A stretch of 64,000 bases of DNA from Sphaerisporangium corydalis (GTDB lineage: Bacteria; Actinomycetota; Actinomycetes; Streptosporangiales; Streptosporangiaceae): positions 1 to 64,000 of the forward strand of contig NZ_JANZYP010000056.1 in assembly GCF_025506355.1 (NCBI RefSeq). Direction: 5' to 3'. Made by a program: the position numbers and the translations under genes. Under the pieces are notes generated by a model that did no database searches, was not told the origin of the DNA, and saw only the letters and a program-made list of their open reading frames with translations. Shown here one piece after another: positions 37,464-46,163 of the stretch. Numbering within the stretch: the first letter of the stretch is position 1; each line of letters opens with the position of its first letter.

Positions 37464-38092
37464 TGCCGGACAGAGCGAGGATCCTCCTGGTCGACGACCG
37501 CGAGGAGAACCTCATCGCCCTCGAGGCCATCCTCAGTTCCCTGGACGTGGTCGCCGTACGCGCCCGGTCCGGTGAGGAGGCGCTGAAGGCGCTGCTCGGC
37601 ATCGAGTTCGCCCTCATCCTGCTCGACGTCCGCATGCCCGGCATGGACGGCTTCGAGACCGCGGCGCACATCAAGCGGCGCGAGCGCACCCGCAACATCC
37701 CGATCATCTTCCTGACCGTGGTCGACAGCGCCCCCGACTACGCGTTCCGTGGGTACGCCGCCGGCGCGGTCGACTACCTGACCAAGCCGTTCGACCCCTG
37801 GGTGCTCCGGGCCAAGGTGTCGGTCTTCGTCGAGCTGTACACCATGAACCGCCGGCTCACCGAGCAGGCGTCCCTGCTGCGCGAGCGGCTCAGCGTCGAG
37901 CTGCCGGACGGCGCGGGCGCCGAGGTGCTCCCCGAGCTGTCCCGGCGGCTGACGGCCGTGGAGGACGAGCTGACGCGGGTGACCGAGCTGGCGGAGAAGG
38001 CCGGCAACGGCGGCGCGCCCATCACCGGGCCGCTGGGCGACCTGGCCGAGCGCGTGGTCCACCTCCGCGCCGGCTTCGACGCCCTGTCCTGA
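37463..38092 (+). CDS. Single-domain response regulator with C-terminal coiled coil
   Basis: A 209-residue protein. The receiver domain (1-125) has the acidic pair D11-D12 in ILLVDDREENL, phospho-acceptor Asp55 (LLDVRMPGMDG) and the Lys of LTKPFD. The rest (about 130-209) is a charged helical stretch with no DNA-binding domain, probably a coiled coil or protein contact. It overlaps the kinase stop by one base (TGATG), so it is co-translated and is the likely phosphorelay partner or antagonist of that kinase. Output through protein contacts, perhaps to the divergent PP2C phosphatase, is inference. Confidence 0.9.
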
Positions 38093-38142
38093 CCCGCCGC
38101 CGCGCACGGCCGCCCGCCCGCGACCGCATCCGCTCATAGTGG

Positions 38143-39858
38143 TCAGGCAGGGTCGGTGGTGAGTTCGGCGACCAGGCTCGCCAGGTCCACGGCGCCCGCC
38201 TCGACGGCCGCGTACATGTCGTCCAGCTCGCGGTACCCCAGGCGGCCCGCCACGCTGCCCGACACGCCACGACACTCCAGGTCCAGCAACTCCATGCCGG
38301 CGGCGGCGAGGGCGTCCGCCACCATGCGCCGGCCCGTCTCGGCCGCGTCGTCCTCCTGCTGGGCCGCGAGGTGCCGCCGGATCAGCAGCCGGGCCGTGGG
38401 CGTCGTGGCCGCGTTCAGCCCCTCGGCCGACGGGCGGGCCGTGTCGGCGGTCAGGATGTGCACCACCGCGCCGTTGTCGAGCCGCGCGTGCAGCGGGGCC
38501 AGCTTCCCGTTGACCAGCGCGCCGATGGCGTGGTTGCCGATCTCCGGGCCGAGGGCGTACGCGAAGTCGATCGGGGTGGCGCCGGGCGGCAGCGGGATCA
38601 CCTCGCCGCCCGTCGTGAACGCGGCGATGAGGTCGGGCCGCAGGTCGCCGCGCAGCGACTCAAGGAAGTCGGCCGAGGTCGCGTCGTTCTGCCAGGCCAG
38701 CAGCCGGCGCAGCCATTCGAGGTCGATGCGCCCCGCCACGTCCGCCCGCTGCCCCTTGGCGACGTCGTGGATGTGGGCGGCCAGCCCGCGCTCGGCCATG
38801 CGGTGCATCTGGCGGGTGCGGATGATGACGTCCATCACCTTGCCGCCGTCGGCGATGACGCGGGTGTGCAGCGCGCGGTACAGGTTGAACCTCGGCAGCG
38901 AGATGAAGTCCTTCAGCCGGCCGGGCACCGGGCTCATGCTGGTGTGGACGGCGCCCAGCGCGATGTAGCAGTCGCGGTCCTCGCCGTCGACCAGCACCAG
39001 CAGCCGGAACAGGTCGGCGGGCTGGAGGGTGTCGAGATGGTCGCCCACGTCGAGGTGTACCGCCCACAGGTGGCGGCGGTGCAGGATGACCTGCGCCGAC
39101 AGGCGCTGGTCCTTCAGCGCGGCCCTCAGCCGCCGCACGGCGGGGTCCAGCAGCAGCCGCCCCCCGGCCTCCCTGGCGGCCAGCGCGGTGTCGATGGCGG
39201 CGTGCGCCTCCGGCTGTAACACCGAGAAGCACAGATCGTCCATCTCCCGTTTGAGCTCGTACATGCCGAGCCGCTCGGCGAAGGGGATCAGGAGCTCCTG
39301 GGACTGGCGGGCGATGCGCTGCCGTTTGTGCGCGGGCTGGAAGCCCAGGGTGCGGAGGTTGTGCAGCCGGTCGGCGAGCTTGATCAGCAGGACGCGCAGG
39401 TCGGCGGCGGCGGCCAGGACCATCTTGCGGAACGTCTCGGCCTCCGCCCGCTCCCCCCAGCGTGACCCGTCGAGCTTGGTCACCCCGTCGACCAGGACGG
39501 CGACCTCGTCCCCGAAGTCCGCGCGCAGCTCGTCCAGTGTGTAGGAGGTGTCCTCGATGGTGTCGTGCAGCAGCGCCGCCTGGAGCGTCGCGGTGTCCAG
39601 GCCGAGCTCGGCCAGGATCAGCGTGACCTCGATCGGGTGGATGATGTACGGCTCGCCCGACTTGCGGCGCTGACCGCGGTGGGCCAGCTCGGCGGCCTCG
39701 TACGCCTTGCGCACCGGGGCGAGCCTGGACTTCGGGTAGCCGGCCCGGTGGGCACGCAGGACGGGGTCGAGGGCGGCCATGTTCGCGGCACGCTCGGCAC
39801 GCGACGTGACGTCTCTCAGAGCCCGGGCGGCACGGCCCGGGGGCTGCTCGTCACCCAT
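38143..39858 (-). CDS. Rel/SpoT-family (p)ppGpp hydrolase paralogue with degraded synthetase
   Basis: A 571-residue protein: HD hydrolase (about 40-200), synthetase-like domain (about 245-365), then a TGS domain (TTGGEVIPLPPGATPIDFAYAL); the ACT and other C-terminal regulatory parts are missing. The hydrolase site is intact: His74, His98-Asp99, Glu102-Asp103, Asp163 and Asn168. The synthetase site is not: the usual DLVGIRV reads DLFRLLV (282-288), losing its Arg, the Glu of VELQIRT is Asp343, and the RXKXXXSIY region is unrecognisable. So it should degrade but not make (p)ppGpp. Full-length actinobacterial Rel is about 780-850 residues and should lie elsewhere. GAGGGGGAA precedes the ATG. The gene follows the NYN gene by 58 nt. 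Confidence 0.88.
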   Translation of the reverse strand: MGDEQPPGRAARALRDVTSRAERAANMAALDPVLRAHRAGYPKSRLAPVRKAYEAAELAHRGQRRKSGEPYIIHPIEVTLILAELGLDTATLQAALLHDTIEDTSYTLDELRADFGDEVAVLVDGVTKLDGSRWGERAEAETFRKMVLAAAADLRVLLIKLADRLHNLRTLGFQPAHKRQRIARQSQELLIPFAERLGMYELKREMDDLCFSVLQPEAHAAIDTALAAREAGGRLLLDPAVRRLRAALKDQRLSAQVILHRRHLWAVHLDVGDHLDTLQPADLFRLLVLVDGEDRDCYIALGAVHTSMSPVPGRLKDFISLPRFNLYRALHTRVIADGGKVMDVIIRTRQMHRMAERGLAAHIHDVAKGQRADVAGRIDLEWLRRLLAWQNDATSADFLESLRGDLRPDLIAAFTTGGEVIPLPPGATPIDFAYALGPEIGNHAIGALVNGKLAPLHARLDNGAVVHILTADTARPSAEGLNAATTPTARLLIRRHLAAQQEDDAAETGRRMVADALAAAGMELLDLECRGVSGSVAGRLGYRELDDMYAAVEAGAVDLASLVAELTTDPA

Positions 39859-39916
39859 CGTTCCCCCTCGCCACCGCCGGGAGCCATGGGACGCGGCGCG
39901 CCCGCATCCTCCAACG

Positions 39917-42685
39917 TTAGCGCCGAGCGCGTTCCAGGGCGTCCCAGAAGCCGCGGCGCAGCGCGTGGCGTACCTCGTCGTGCAGCAGGAAGTCGATCGG
40001 GAGCGACGATCCCTGGAGCAACCGGGCCTCCAGGTCGGACGGCATGCGCGGCTTGCGGGCGAGCACGGCCTCCAGCCACAGGGCGGGGGCGTCCCTGGCG
40101 ACGGACTCGCCGAAGTCGTGCCCCTCCTTGTGCGCGGCCTTCACCGCGTCGGCCAGGGTGGTGGTGCCGGGCGCGGTGTGCGAGGGCACCGGGGCGGGCT
40201 GGGGGCCGGTGTAGGGGCCGAGCTGCGGGTAGGTCGGCGGGCCGCTCGCGCCCATGTTGTACTGGCTCGGCACCGAGGAGGACTGCGGCGGGACCGGCGC
40301 CGCCATGGGCGCCTGCGGTGGTGCCTGCTGGTGGGTGGCCTGCTGCGCCTCGGCCGAATAGCTGGAGTAGGCCGGGGGGAGCGCGGGCTGGGAGGAGCGC
40401 GGCGGGGGCGGCGACTGCGCGGGGAGCCCGCGCGAGCCGGAGCCGTGTGAGCCCGGCCCCTGCTGCGACCCGCCGTAGGAACCCTGGCCCTGCGCACCGG
40501 AGCCCGGCGAACCAGGCGTGCCGAGCCCGCGCGAGCCGGACCCGTGGGAGCCGTGGCCGCCGGCGTCCTGCGCGCCGGAGCCGAAGGAGCCGTGCGAGCC
40601 CTGGTCCGGGGCGTCGGCACCCCCCGAGGAGCCGTGGGACCCCGAGCCGAACGTGGACCCCATCGCGCCGGACGGCGGGGGACCGGACGCGGGCGGGCTC
40701 GACGCGGGCGGCTTACCGCCAGGCGTGGCGTGGGAGCCGGACCCGAACGCGTTCTGCCCCGGCGACGACCCGTGCGTACCCGAACCTGACCCGCCCGTCC
40801 CGGAGGACGAACCGTAGGAGCCCGAACCTGACCCGCCCGATCCCGAGGACGAACCGTACGAACCCGAACCCGACCCACCCGACCCCGAGGACGAACCGTA
40901 CGAACCCGAACCCGACCCACCCGACCCCGAGGACGAACCGTACGAACCCGAACCCGACCCGCCCGTCCCCGGCGAATAGTCATAGGAGCCGGATTCGCCG
41001 GTCCCGGAGGACGAACCATAGGAACCCGGACCGGACCCGCCCGACCCCGAGGACGAACCGGAGGACGTGGGACCGAGGGGGCCTGCGCCCGGGGGGGACC
41101 CGTGCGAGCCAGAACCCGGGGACGAGGCGGGCGCGGAGGACCCGTAGGCGCCCGGCTCGGACCCGTAGCCGCCGGGGTCGGCGGCCGGCGAACCGTAGCC
41201 GCCGGGCTCGGCGGAGGATCCGTAGCCTCCGGACTCGGCGGACGGCGAACCGTACCCGCCCGCGTCAGGCGGCGACCCGTACCCGCCGGGCTCCGGCGAG
41301 GAGCCGTAACCGCCCGGCTCGGCGGAGGAGCCGTAGCCGCCGGGCTCGGCGGACGTGCCGTGCGGCCCGGACTCGAACATGCCCGGCTCGGTGGACGAGG
41401 GGCGGGGACCCTGGCCGTACGCGCCCGGGTCCTGACCCGGGCCGTGCGAGCCCGAGCCGAGGGTCTCCGGCGCGTGGGACGAGGCGTTCGGTGAGCCGGG
41501 ACCCGAGGAGCCCTGACCGGACGAGCCGGACCCGGCGTTCGCCGCGTGCGGGCTGGACCCGAGCCCGCCGAGCGCGCCGAGCGCCCCCGGGCTGTGCGAG
41601 CCGGAGCCGCGCGAGCCCGGTCCCGGACCCGGCGAGCCGTGCGAACCGGACGAGACGCCTCCCGTGCCGGATCCACCGGACGCGTGGGAACCGCCGGAGG
41701 TCGGACCGCTGGTGAGGCCGCCGGAGGAGCCGCCGGTCAGGGCGCCGCCCGAACCCGAGCCGTGCGATCCGGAGCCGTGTGAACCGGAGCCCGCGGAGCC
41801 CGTGCCTTGCGGGTCGGATCCAGAGGTGCCAGAGGTGTGCGTGCCGGACCCGAGGGCGCCGGACGTCCCACCCAGGGTGCCGGAGTCATAGGAGCCGCCG
41901 AGCGCGCCGCCCGGGGCATGCGAGCCGTGGCCCGGGCGGGACCCGGACCCGGTGACGGCCGACCCGCCGGGGCCTGCGGCGGCCATGGACCCGGTCGAGG
42001 GGGGCTGCGCGCCGCCGTCCCGCGTGTGGGTGAGCCCGTTGCCTCGGGTGAGGCCCTCGCGGGACAGGCCGTTGTCACGGGACTGGCCGTTGCTGAGCCG
42101 CTGCGGCAGGCCGTTGCCCGCGCCGTTGTCGGGCGGGCCGATCACGTTGCCGGTCACCAGGTTGACGTACGGCCGGAGGTGGCCGCCGCCGATCTCGATG
42201 AGGTCGTCGCACTCCTGCTGGAGCGTGCGGGAGACCGCCCAGCTCCCGTCGGCCGCGATGTGGATGACGGTGACCCGGATGCCGAGGTCCTGGGCGTCGC
42301 TCACGACCTGGGCGAGGTCCTCGTCGCCGCTGACCACCACCGCGTCGCAGATGGCGTTGTTGCGGGCCAGGGTCATCAGGTCGCGGTGGACCTGGGCGTC
42401 GACGCCCTCCCTGCGGCCGGGCCTGATGCGCGCGAGCCGCAGCTTGAGACCGGGGATGTCGGCCAGCGCGTCGTGCTCGGGGGTGCGCCTGCCCTCGACG
42501 GTCGCCTCGTACCAGTAGCAGCGCAGGAGCGGCAGGTCGGTGCGTTCGCGGGACAGGGTGGACAGGAGCTGGAGCAGACCGGGGTAGTCCCAGGCGACGG
42601 CCTCGCGATGGCGGGTCCCATGAACGGCCATGGCGCCGTCCGCCAGCAGATAGCCCGCGTCCACGAACAGCGCGCAGCGATCCAC
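39917..42685 (-). CDS. NYN-domain (PIN-like) putative RNase with long disordered Gly/Ser/Pro region
   Basis: A 922-residue protein. Residues 1-165 are a LabA/DUF88-type NYN domain with acidic residues that would bind metal: Asp9 (CALFVDAGYLL), the VDAQVHRDL Asp pair and SGDEDLAQ. Such domains cleave or bind RNA. Residues about 185-800 are low-complexity (Gly, Ser, Pro, His, Tyr), with GSYGSSSGSGGS and EPGGYGS repeats, and must be disordered. Residues about 840-922 are a compact helical domain (ADAVKAAHKEGHDFGESVARDAPALWLEAVLARKP). The architecture recalls proteins that phase-separate or form RNA granules (inference). It lies upstream of the Rel paralogue on the same strand. Confidence 0.87.
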   Translation of the reverse strand: MDRCALFVDAGYLLADGAMAVHGTRHREAVAWDYPGLLQLLSTLSRERTDLPLLRCYWYEATVEGRRTPEHDALADIPGLKLRLARIRPGRREGVDAQVHRDLMTLARNNAICDAVVVSGDEDLAQVVSDAQDLGIRVTVIHIAADGSWAVSRTLQQECDDLIEIGGGHLRPYVNLVTGNVIGPPDNGAGNGLPQRLSNGQSRDNGLSREGLTRGNGLTHTRDGGAQPPSTGSMAAAGPGGSAVTGSGSRPGHGSHAPGGALGGSYDSGTLGGTSGALGSGTHTSGTSGSDPQGTGSAGSGSHGSGSHGSGSGGALTGGSSGGLTSGPTSGGSHASGGSGTGGVSSGSHGSPGPGPGSRGSGSHSPGALGALGGLGSSPHAANAGSGSSGQGSSGPGSPNASSHAPETLGSGSHGPGQDPGAYGQGPRPSSTEPGMFESGPHGTSAEPGGYGSSAEPGGYGSSPEPGGYGSPPDAGGYGSPSAESGGYGSSAEPGGYGSPAADPGGYGSEPGAYGSSAPASSPGSGSHGSPPGAGPLGPTSSGSSSGSGGSGPGSYGSSSGTGESGSYDYSPGTGGSGSGSYGSSSGSGGSGSGSYGSSSGSGGSGSGSYGSSSGSGGSGSGSYGSSSGTGGSGSGTHGSSPGQNAFGSGSHATPGGKPPASSPPASGPPPSGAMGSTFGSGSHGSSGGADAPDQGSHGSFGSGAQDAGGHGSHGSGSRGLGTPGSPGSGAQGQGSYGGSQQGPGSHGSGSRGLPAQSPPPPRSSQPALPPAYSSYSAEAQQATHQQAPPQAPMAAPVPPQSSSVPSQYNMGASGPPTYPQLGPYTGPQPAPVPSHTAPGTTTLADAVKAAHKEGHDFGESVARDAPALWLEAVLARKPRMPSDLEARLLQGSSLPIDFLLHDEVRHALRRGFWDALERARR
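40803..40970 (-). repeat. Four 42-bp tandem repeats in the NYN gene
   Basis: Units start at 40803, 40845, 40887 and 40929. Each codes for a 14-residue GSGGSGSGSYGSSS-type block. The two central copies are almost identical at DNA level, so copy number is probably unstable; partial copies flank the array. Confidence 0.85.
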
Positions 42686-42906
42686 GTGACACCGCCCTTT
42701 CCTACTTGGCCCAAGCCCGGTGGCAGCCGAAGCCCGGCCCTATCCCAGGGTAATGAAGCCACTGATCGTGCGAGAGTGAATCCCGGCGATTCAGCACCCG
42801 CATGACCATATCCAGGGACGTCCACGCAGACCGTACCAGTTTGTCCTCTTTAACTGACCTGGGGTGATAAACGAGTGGCGCAGCGGCCCGGCCGAATCCC
42901 CATCTC

Positions 42907-42912
42907 TAGGCT
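42907..42912 (+). promoter_or_regulatory. pyrE -10 box TAGGCT, leaderless start
   Basis: TAGGCT ends 6 nt before the pyrE ATG, with GGCCCC between, the same arrangement as at 21188-21200. No Shine-Dalgarno is present, so the transcript probably starts at the ATG. No clear -35 box is visible. Confidence 0.55.
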
Positions 42913-42918
42913 GGCCCC

Positions 42919-43455
42919 ATGAGCGACCATGCGAACCTACTGGACGAGATCAAGAAAAAGGGAGTGGTGCACGGCCGGGTCGTGCTCTCCTCCGGCCGCG
43001 AGGCCGACTGGTACGTGGATCTGAGGCGCATCACGCTGGACGGCGCCGCCGCCCCTCTGGTCGGCCGGGTGATGCTCGATCTCACCGAGGACCTCGGCTA
43101 CGACGCCGTGGGCGGGCTGACCCTGGGCGCCGACCCGGTGGCCGTCGCGATGCTCCACGCGGCGGCGGCACGCGGGCGCAGGCTCGACGCGTTCGTCGTG
43201 CGCAAAGCGGGCAAGGCGCACGGGCTGCAGCGCCGCATCGAGGGCCCGGACGTCGCGGGCCGCCGTGTGCTGGCTGTGGAGGACACCTCGACCACCGGAG
43301 GGTCGGTCCTCACGGCGGTGGAGGCCCTTCGGGAGGCGGGCGCCGAGATCGTGGGCGTCGCGACGATCGTCGACCGGGGCGCCGCGGCGAAGATCGAGGA
43401 GGCGGGCTTCACCTACCGCACCGCCTACACGCTGACCGACCTCGGCCTCGGCTGA
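42919..43455 (+). CDS. pyrE: Orotate phosphoribosyltransferase
   Basis: A 178-residue cytoplasmic enzyme of pyrimidine synthesis joining orotate and PRPP to give OMP. The PRPP-binding loop is VLAVEDTSTTGGSVLTAVEAL (about 115-135), and the flexible loop VVRKAGKAHGLQRRIEG carries the lysines that close the site. SSGREADWYVDLRR near residue 25 is typical of PyrE. It stands apart from other pyr genes, beside a DedA/aldolase/purA block. The start looks leaderless. A 25-bp tandem array begins inside its stop codon. Confidence 0.94.
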   Translation: MSDHANLLDEIKKKGVVHGRVVLSSGREADWYVDLRRITLDGAAAPLVGRVMLDLTEDLGYDAVGGLTLGADPVAVAMLHAAAARGRRLDAFVVRKAGKAHGLQRRIEGPDVAGRRVLAVEDTSTTGGSVLTAVEALREAGAEIVGVATIVDRGAAAKIEEAGFTYRTAYTLTDLGLG

Positions 43456-43545
43456 GCACCGGCCGTACGCCTCGTGCTGAGCACCGGCCGTACGCCTCGT
43501 GCTGAGCACCGGCCGTACGCCTCGTGCTGAGCACCGGCCGTACGC
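43451..43545. repeat. 25-bp tandem array, 3.8 copies, with GGCCGTACGCC core
   Basis: Units at 43451-43475, 43476-43500 and 43501-43525 appear identical; a 20-nt partial copy ends at 43545. The first unit contains the pyrE stop codon. AGCAC of one unit pairs with GTGCT spanning the next boundary, so each unit can form a hairpin around the GGCCGTACGCC palindrome. Confidence 0.9.
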
Positions 43546-43549
43546 CCGG

Positions 43550-43590
43550 CCCGCCCTGAGCCGCCGTACGCCCGGTGTGCCCAGGGCGGG
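43550..43590. terminator. Hairpin between convergent pyrE and membrane-protein genes
   Basis: CCCGCCCTG (43550-43558) pairs with CAGGGCGGG (43582-43590) across a 23-nt loop, ending next to the stop of the convergent gene. Confidence 0.5.
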
Positions 43591-43592
43591 CG

Positions 43593-44072
43593 TCAGCCGG
43601 GCGTCGCGCGCTTGGCGGTGAAGCTCTGGCGCTCCCCGGGCTCCCCTGGGGGGCGCGGCCTGCCGTTCACCTCGACGTACACGGTGGAGGCGTCGTCGAG
43701 CACCACTTCGAGGCCGGCCTCGGAGTAGGACGCCTGCTGGCCCTTGCCGAGCTCGCGGTCCTCGACCACGTCACCGCCGCTGGCGCGGACGAACAGCGGG
43801 CACCGGTCGGCCCGGCACTCGACGAACAAGGTGGGGATGTCGGTGTCGGCGGCGGTGCGCACCGCGGAGACCGAGACCGGGGGCGCGGACGACGCGGGCC
43901 CGCCCTGCGGCACCTGGGCCGAGCCGGCCGGGGAGGGCCCCGGCTCATCCGACTTCAGCGACCCGATGAGGGAGAGGGCGCCCACGACGATCAGCACCAG
44001 CACCACGAGGATCGCCACGCCTACGAGGAGCAGACGGGCGATGCCCATGGGGTCAGACCGATGGCGTCCCAT
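43593..44072 (-). CDS. Single-pass membrane protein with RodZ-C-like (DUF4115) external domain
   Basis: A 159-residue protein. After a short cytoplasmic start comes one membrane helix (IARLLLVGVAILVVLVLIVVGALSLI, about 11-36), a Pro/Ser/Ala-rich linker, and an external beta domain (about 75-150): LFVECRADRCPLFVRASGGDVVEDRELGKGQQASYSEAGLEVVLDDASTVYVEVNG. That pattern, ending in vNGrp, is close to the C-terminal domain of RodZ-like proteins. Two cysteines (VECRADRC) may form a disulphide. It follows the DedA gene on the same strand after 89 nt. Its function is unknown, perhaps envelope-related. An ATG at 44048 is an alternative start. Confidence 0.72.
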   Translation of the reverse strand: MGRHRSDPMGIARLLLVGVAILVVLVLIVVGALSLIGSLKSDEPGPSPAGSAQVPQGGPASSAPPVSVSAVRTAADTDIPTLFVECRADRCPLFVRASGGDVVEDRELGKGQQASYSEAGLEVVLDDASTVYVEVNGRPRPPGEPGERQSFTAKRATPG

Positions 44073-44161
44073 GTACCGGAGGGTAGCGCCTGCGTGGCGG
44101 CGCCAAGGCCGCTCCGAACAGGACTCTTATGGCTCGGGGCCCGAAACCGGCGCCCTGGCCG

Positions 44162-44854
44162 CTACATCGGGGAGGCGGGATCCCTGTGATGACGGCCACG
44201 CGGCTCGGCCGGACCGTCCTTCGGCTCCCGGCGGTTCTTCAGCACCTCACGCACGATCGGGATGATCGACAGCAGCACGATCACGACGGCGCCGGGGATG
44301 ATGTAGTGGTCCACGTCCGGGATGACGCTGCCCGCGAAGTAGCCGATGAGGAGCATCGACTCGGTCCACAGGACGCCGCCGACGATGTTCCACACGAGGA
44401 ACTTCCCGGCGGGCATCCCGAGCATCCCGGCGACCGGGTTGAGGAAGGTGCGGACGATGGGGATGAACCTGGCGAGCACCACGGCCTTGGAGGGCCCGAA
44501 CTTCGCGAAGTAGTGCTCGGCCTTCTGGACGTACTCCATCTTGAACAGCCGGGAGTCGGGCCGCGAGAACAGCCGGGGGCCGGACTTGGCGCCGATGAGG
44601 TGGCCGAGCTGGGCCCCGGCGATGGCGCAGATCGGCGCGCACACCAGCAGGACGCCCAGGGGGAACGGCGCGTCCAGGCCGACCGAGGACGCGACCGCCG
44701 CCGACGCCCCCATCCCGGCGACCACCAGCAGCGAGTCTCCGGGCAGGAAGAAGCCGACGAGCAGCCCTGTCTCGGCGAAAATGATCGCGAGAATGCCGAT
44801 GAGCCCGAAGGTGACGATCCACCATTGGGCGTCCAGAAGATTTGTGAGGTCCAT
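44162..44854 (-). CDS. DedA-family membrane protein
   Basis: A 230-residue polytopic protein of the DedA/VTT superfamily. It has ETGLLVGFFLPGDSLLVVAG near the start, the re-entrant-loop signature VVLARFIPIVRTFLNPVAGMLGMP and a hydrophobic C-terminal helix followed by a charged tail. Bacterial DedA proteins recycle undecaprenyl phosphate or move phospholipids across the membrane. I chose the ATG at 44854; a GTG one codon earlier and longer in-frame starts exist, all with poor ribosome sites. The gene is divergent from the aldolase gene. Confidence 0.9.
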   Translation of the reverse strand: MDLTNLLDAQWWIVTFGLIGILAIIFAETGLLVGFFLPGDSLLVVAGMGASAAVASSVGLDAPFPLGVLLVCAPICAIAGAQLGHLIGAKSGPRLFSRPDSRLFKMEYVQKAEHYFAKFGPSKAVVLARFIPIVRTFLNPVAGMLGMPAGKFLVWNIVGGVLWTESMLLIGYFAGSVIPDVDHYIIPGAVVIVLLSIIPIVREVLKNRREPKDGPAEPRGRHHRDPASPM

Positions 44855-44964
44855 CACGGATGAGGGTACCCCCTGCTTCCTCGTCCGCCGCTCCTTCGCA
44901 ATACTTGCCCGGGGGAGGACCGAGCCCCGCACCCGCCACCATTCCGACCAGGGAGATGACTCCG

Positions 44965-45987
44965 ATGCCTATCGCGACCCCAGAGGTCTATGCCGAGATG
45001 CTCGACCGGGCCAAGGCCAATGGTTTCGCATACCCGGCGATCAACGTGACGTCCTCGCAGACGTTGAACGCCACGCTCCGCGGCTTCGCCGAGGCCGAGA
45101 GCGACGGCATCGTCCAGGTGTCGACCGGCGGCGCCGAGTACCTGTCGGGCACGTCGGTGAAGGACATGGTCACCGGTGCGGTGGCCCTGGCGGAGTACGC
45201 GCGCGCCGTCGCCGACAAGTACCCCGTGAACATCGCGCTGCACACCGACCACTGCCCGAAGGACAAGCTCGACGGCTTCGTGCGCCCGCTCCTTGAGATC
45301 TCGCTCGCCCGGGTCGCCGAGGGCAAGGACCCCCTGTTCCAGTCGCACATGTGGGACGGTTCCGCCTGCCCGCTCGACGAGAACCTCCAGATCGCCCGCG
45401 AGCTGCTGGAGAAGGCCAGCCGGGCGCACGTCGTCCTGGAGGCCGAGATCGGCGTCGTGGGCGGCGAGGAGGACGGCGTCGTCGGCGAGATGAACGAGAA
45501 GCTCTACAGCACGCCCGAGGACGCCCTGGCCACCGCCGAGGCGCTCGGCCTGGGGGACAACGGCCGCTACCTGCTGGCCGCCACCTTCGGCAACGTGCAC
45601 GGCGTGTACAAGCCGGGCCACGTCAAGCTCCGCCCGAGCGTCCTGAAGGACATCCAGGACGCCGTCGCCGGCAAGTACGGCACCGAGAAGCCCTTCTACC
45701 TCGTCTTCCACGGCGGCTCCGGCTCCTCGCTCGAGGAGATCCGCGAGGCGATCTCCTACGGCGTGGTGAAGATGAACATCGACACCGACACGCAGTACGC
45801 CTTCACCCGCCCGGTCGCCGACCACATGTTCCGCAAGTACGACGGCGTTCTCAAGATCGACGGCGACGTGGGCAACAAGAAGGACTACGACCCGCGCGCG
45901 TGGGGCAAGGCGGCCGAGGCCGGGATGACGGCCCGCGTTTCGCAGGCCTGCCAGGACCTGCTGTCCACCGGCACGAGGATGTCCTGA
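44965..45987 (+). CDS. fbaA: Class II fructose-bisphosphate aldolase
   Basis: A 340-residue zinc-dependent glycolytic aldolase. Zinc ligands are visible in ALHTDHCPK, in LEAEIGVVGGEEDG (with its Gly-rich phosphate loop), in ATFGNVHGVYKPG and in VFHGGSGSS; KMNIDTDTQYAF binds the substrate phosphate. Length fits the class IIA enzymes of actinobacteria. I chose the ATG at 44965 with AGGGAG about 9 nt upstream. A hairpin terminator follows 67 nt after the stop. Confidence 0.95.
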   Translation: MPIATPEVYAEMLDRAKANGFAYPAINVTSSQTLNATLRGFAEAESDGIVQVSTGGAEYLSGTSVKDMVTGAVALAEYARAVADKYPVNIALHTDHCPKDKLDGFVRPLLEISLARVAEGKDPLFQSHMWDGSACPLDENLQIARELLEKASRAHVVLEAEIGVVGGEEDGVVGEMNEKLYSTPEDALATAEALGLGDNGRYLLAATFGNVHGVYKPGHVKLRPSVLKDIQDAVAGKYGTEKPFYLVFHGGSGSSLEEIREAISYGVVKMNIDTDTQYAFTRPVADHMFRKYDGVLKIDGDVGNKKDYDPRAWGKAAEAGMTARVSQACQDLLSTGTRMS

Positions 45988-46054
45988 TCTTCTCCGCCAT
46001 CAGGTGGATCACCAGGTAGATGTATGAGTCACGACATGTTCTGACTTGTAGTGG

Positions 46055-46082
46055 AACGGGTGGTCTGTGAAGACCGCCCGTT
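46055..46082 (+). terminator. Terminator after the aldolase gene
   Basis: A 12-bp stem (46055-46066 with 46071-46082, one G-U pair) and GTGA loop, running into TTT. Confidence 0.75.
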
Positions 46083-46163
46083 TCATGTGAATTTCCTGAG
46101 AAAAATCGCGAAAAGAGATGATTGCGAGGCTGTTGTAACAAATACGTCGTTAGCATGAGCTAA

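Noticed and set aside
40803-40970. CRISPR array
   Set aside because: The 42-bp units are in frame, have no unique spacers and code for Gly/Ser repeats of the NYN protein.
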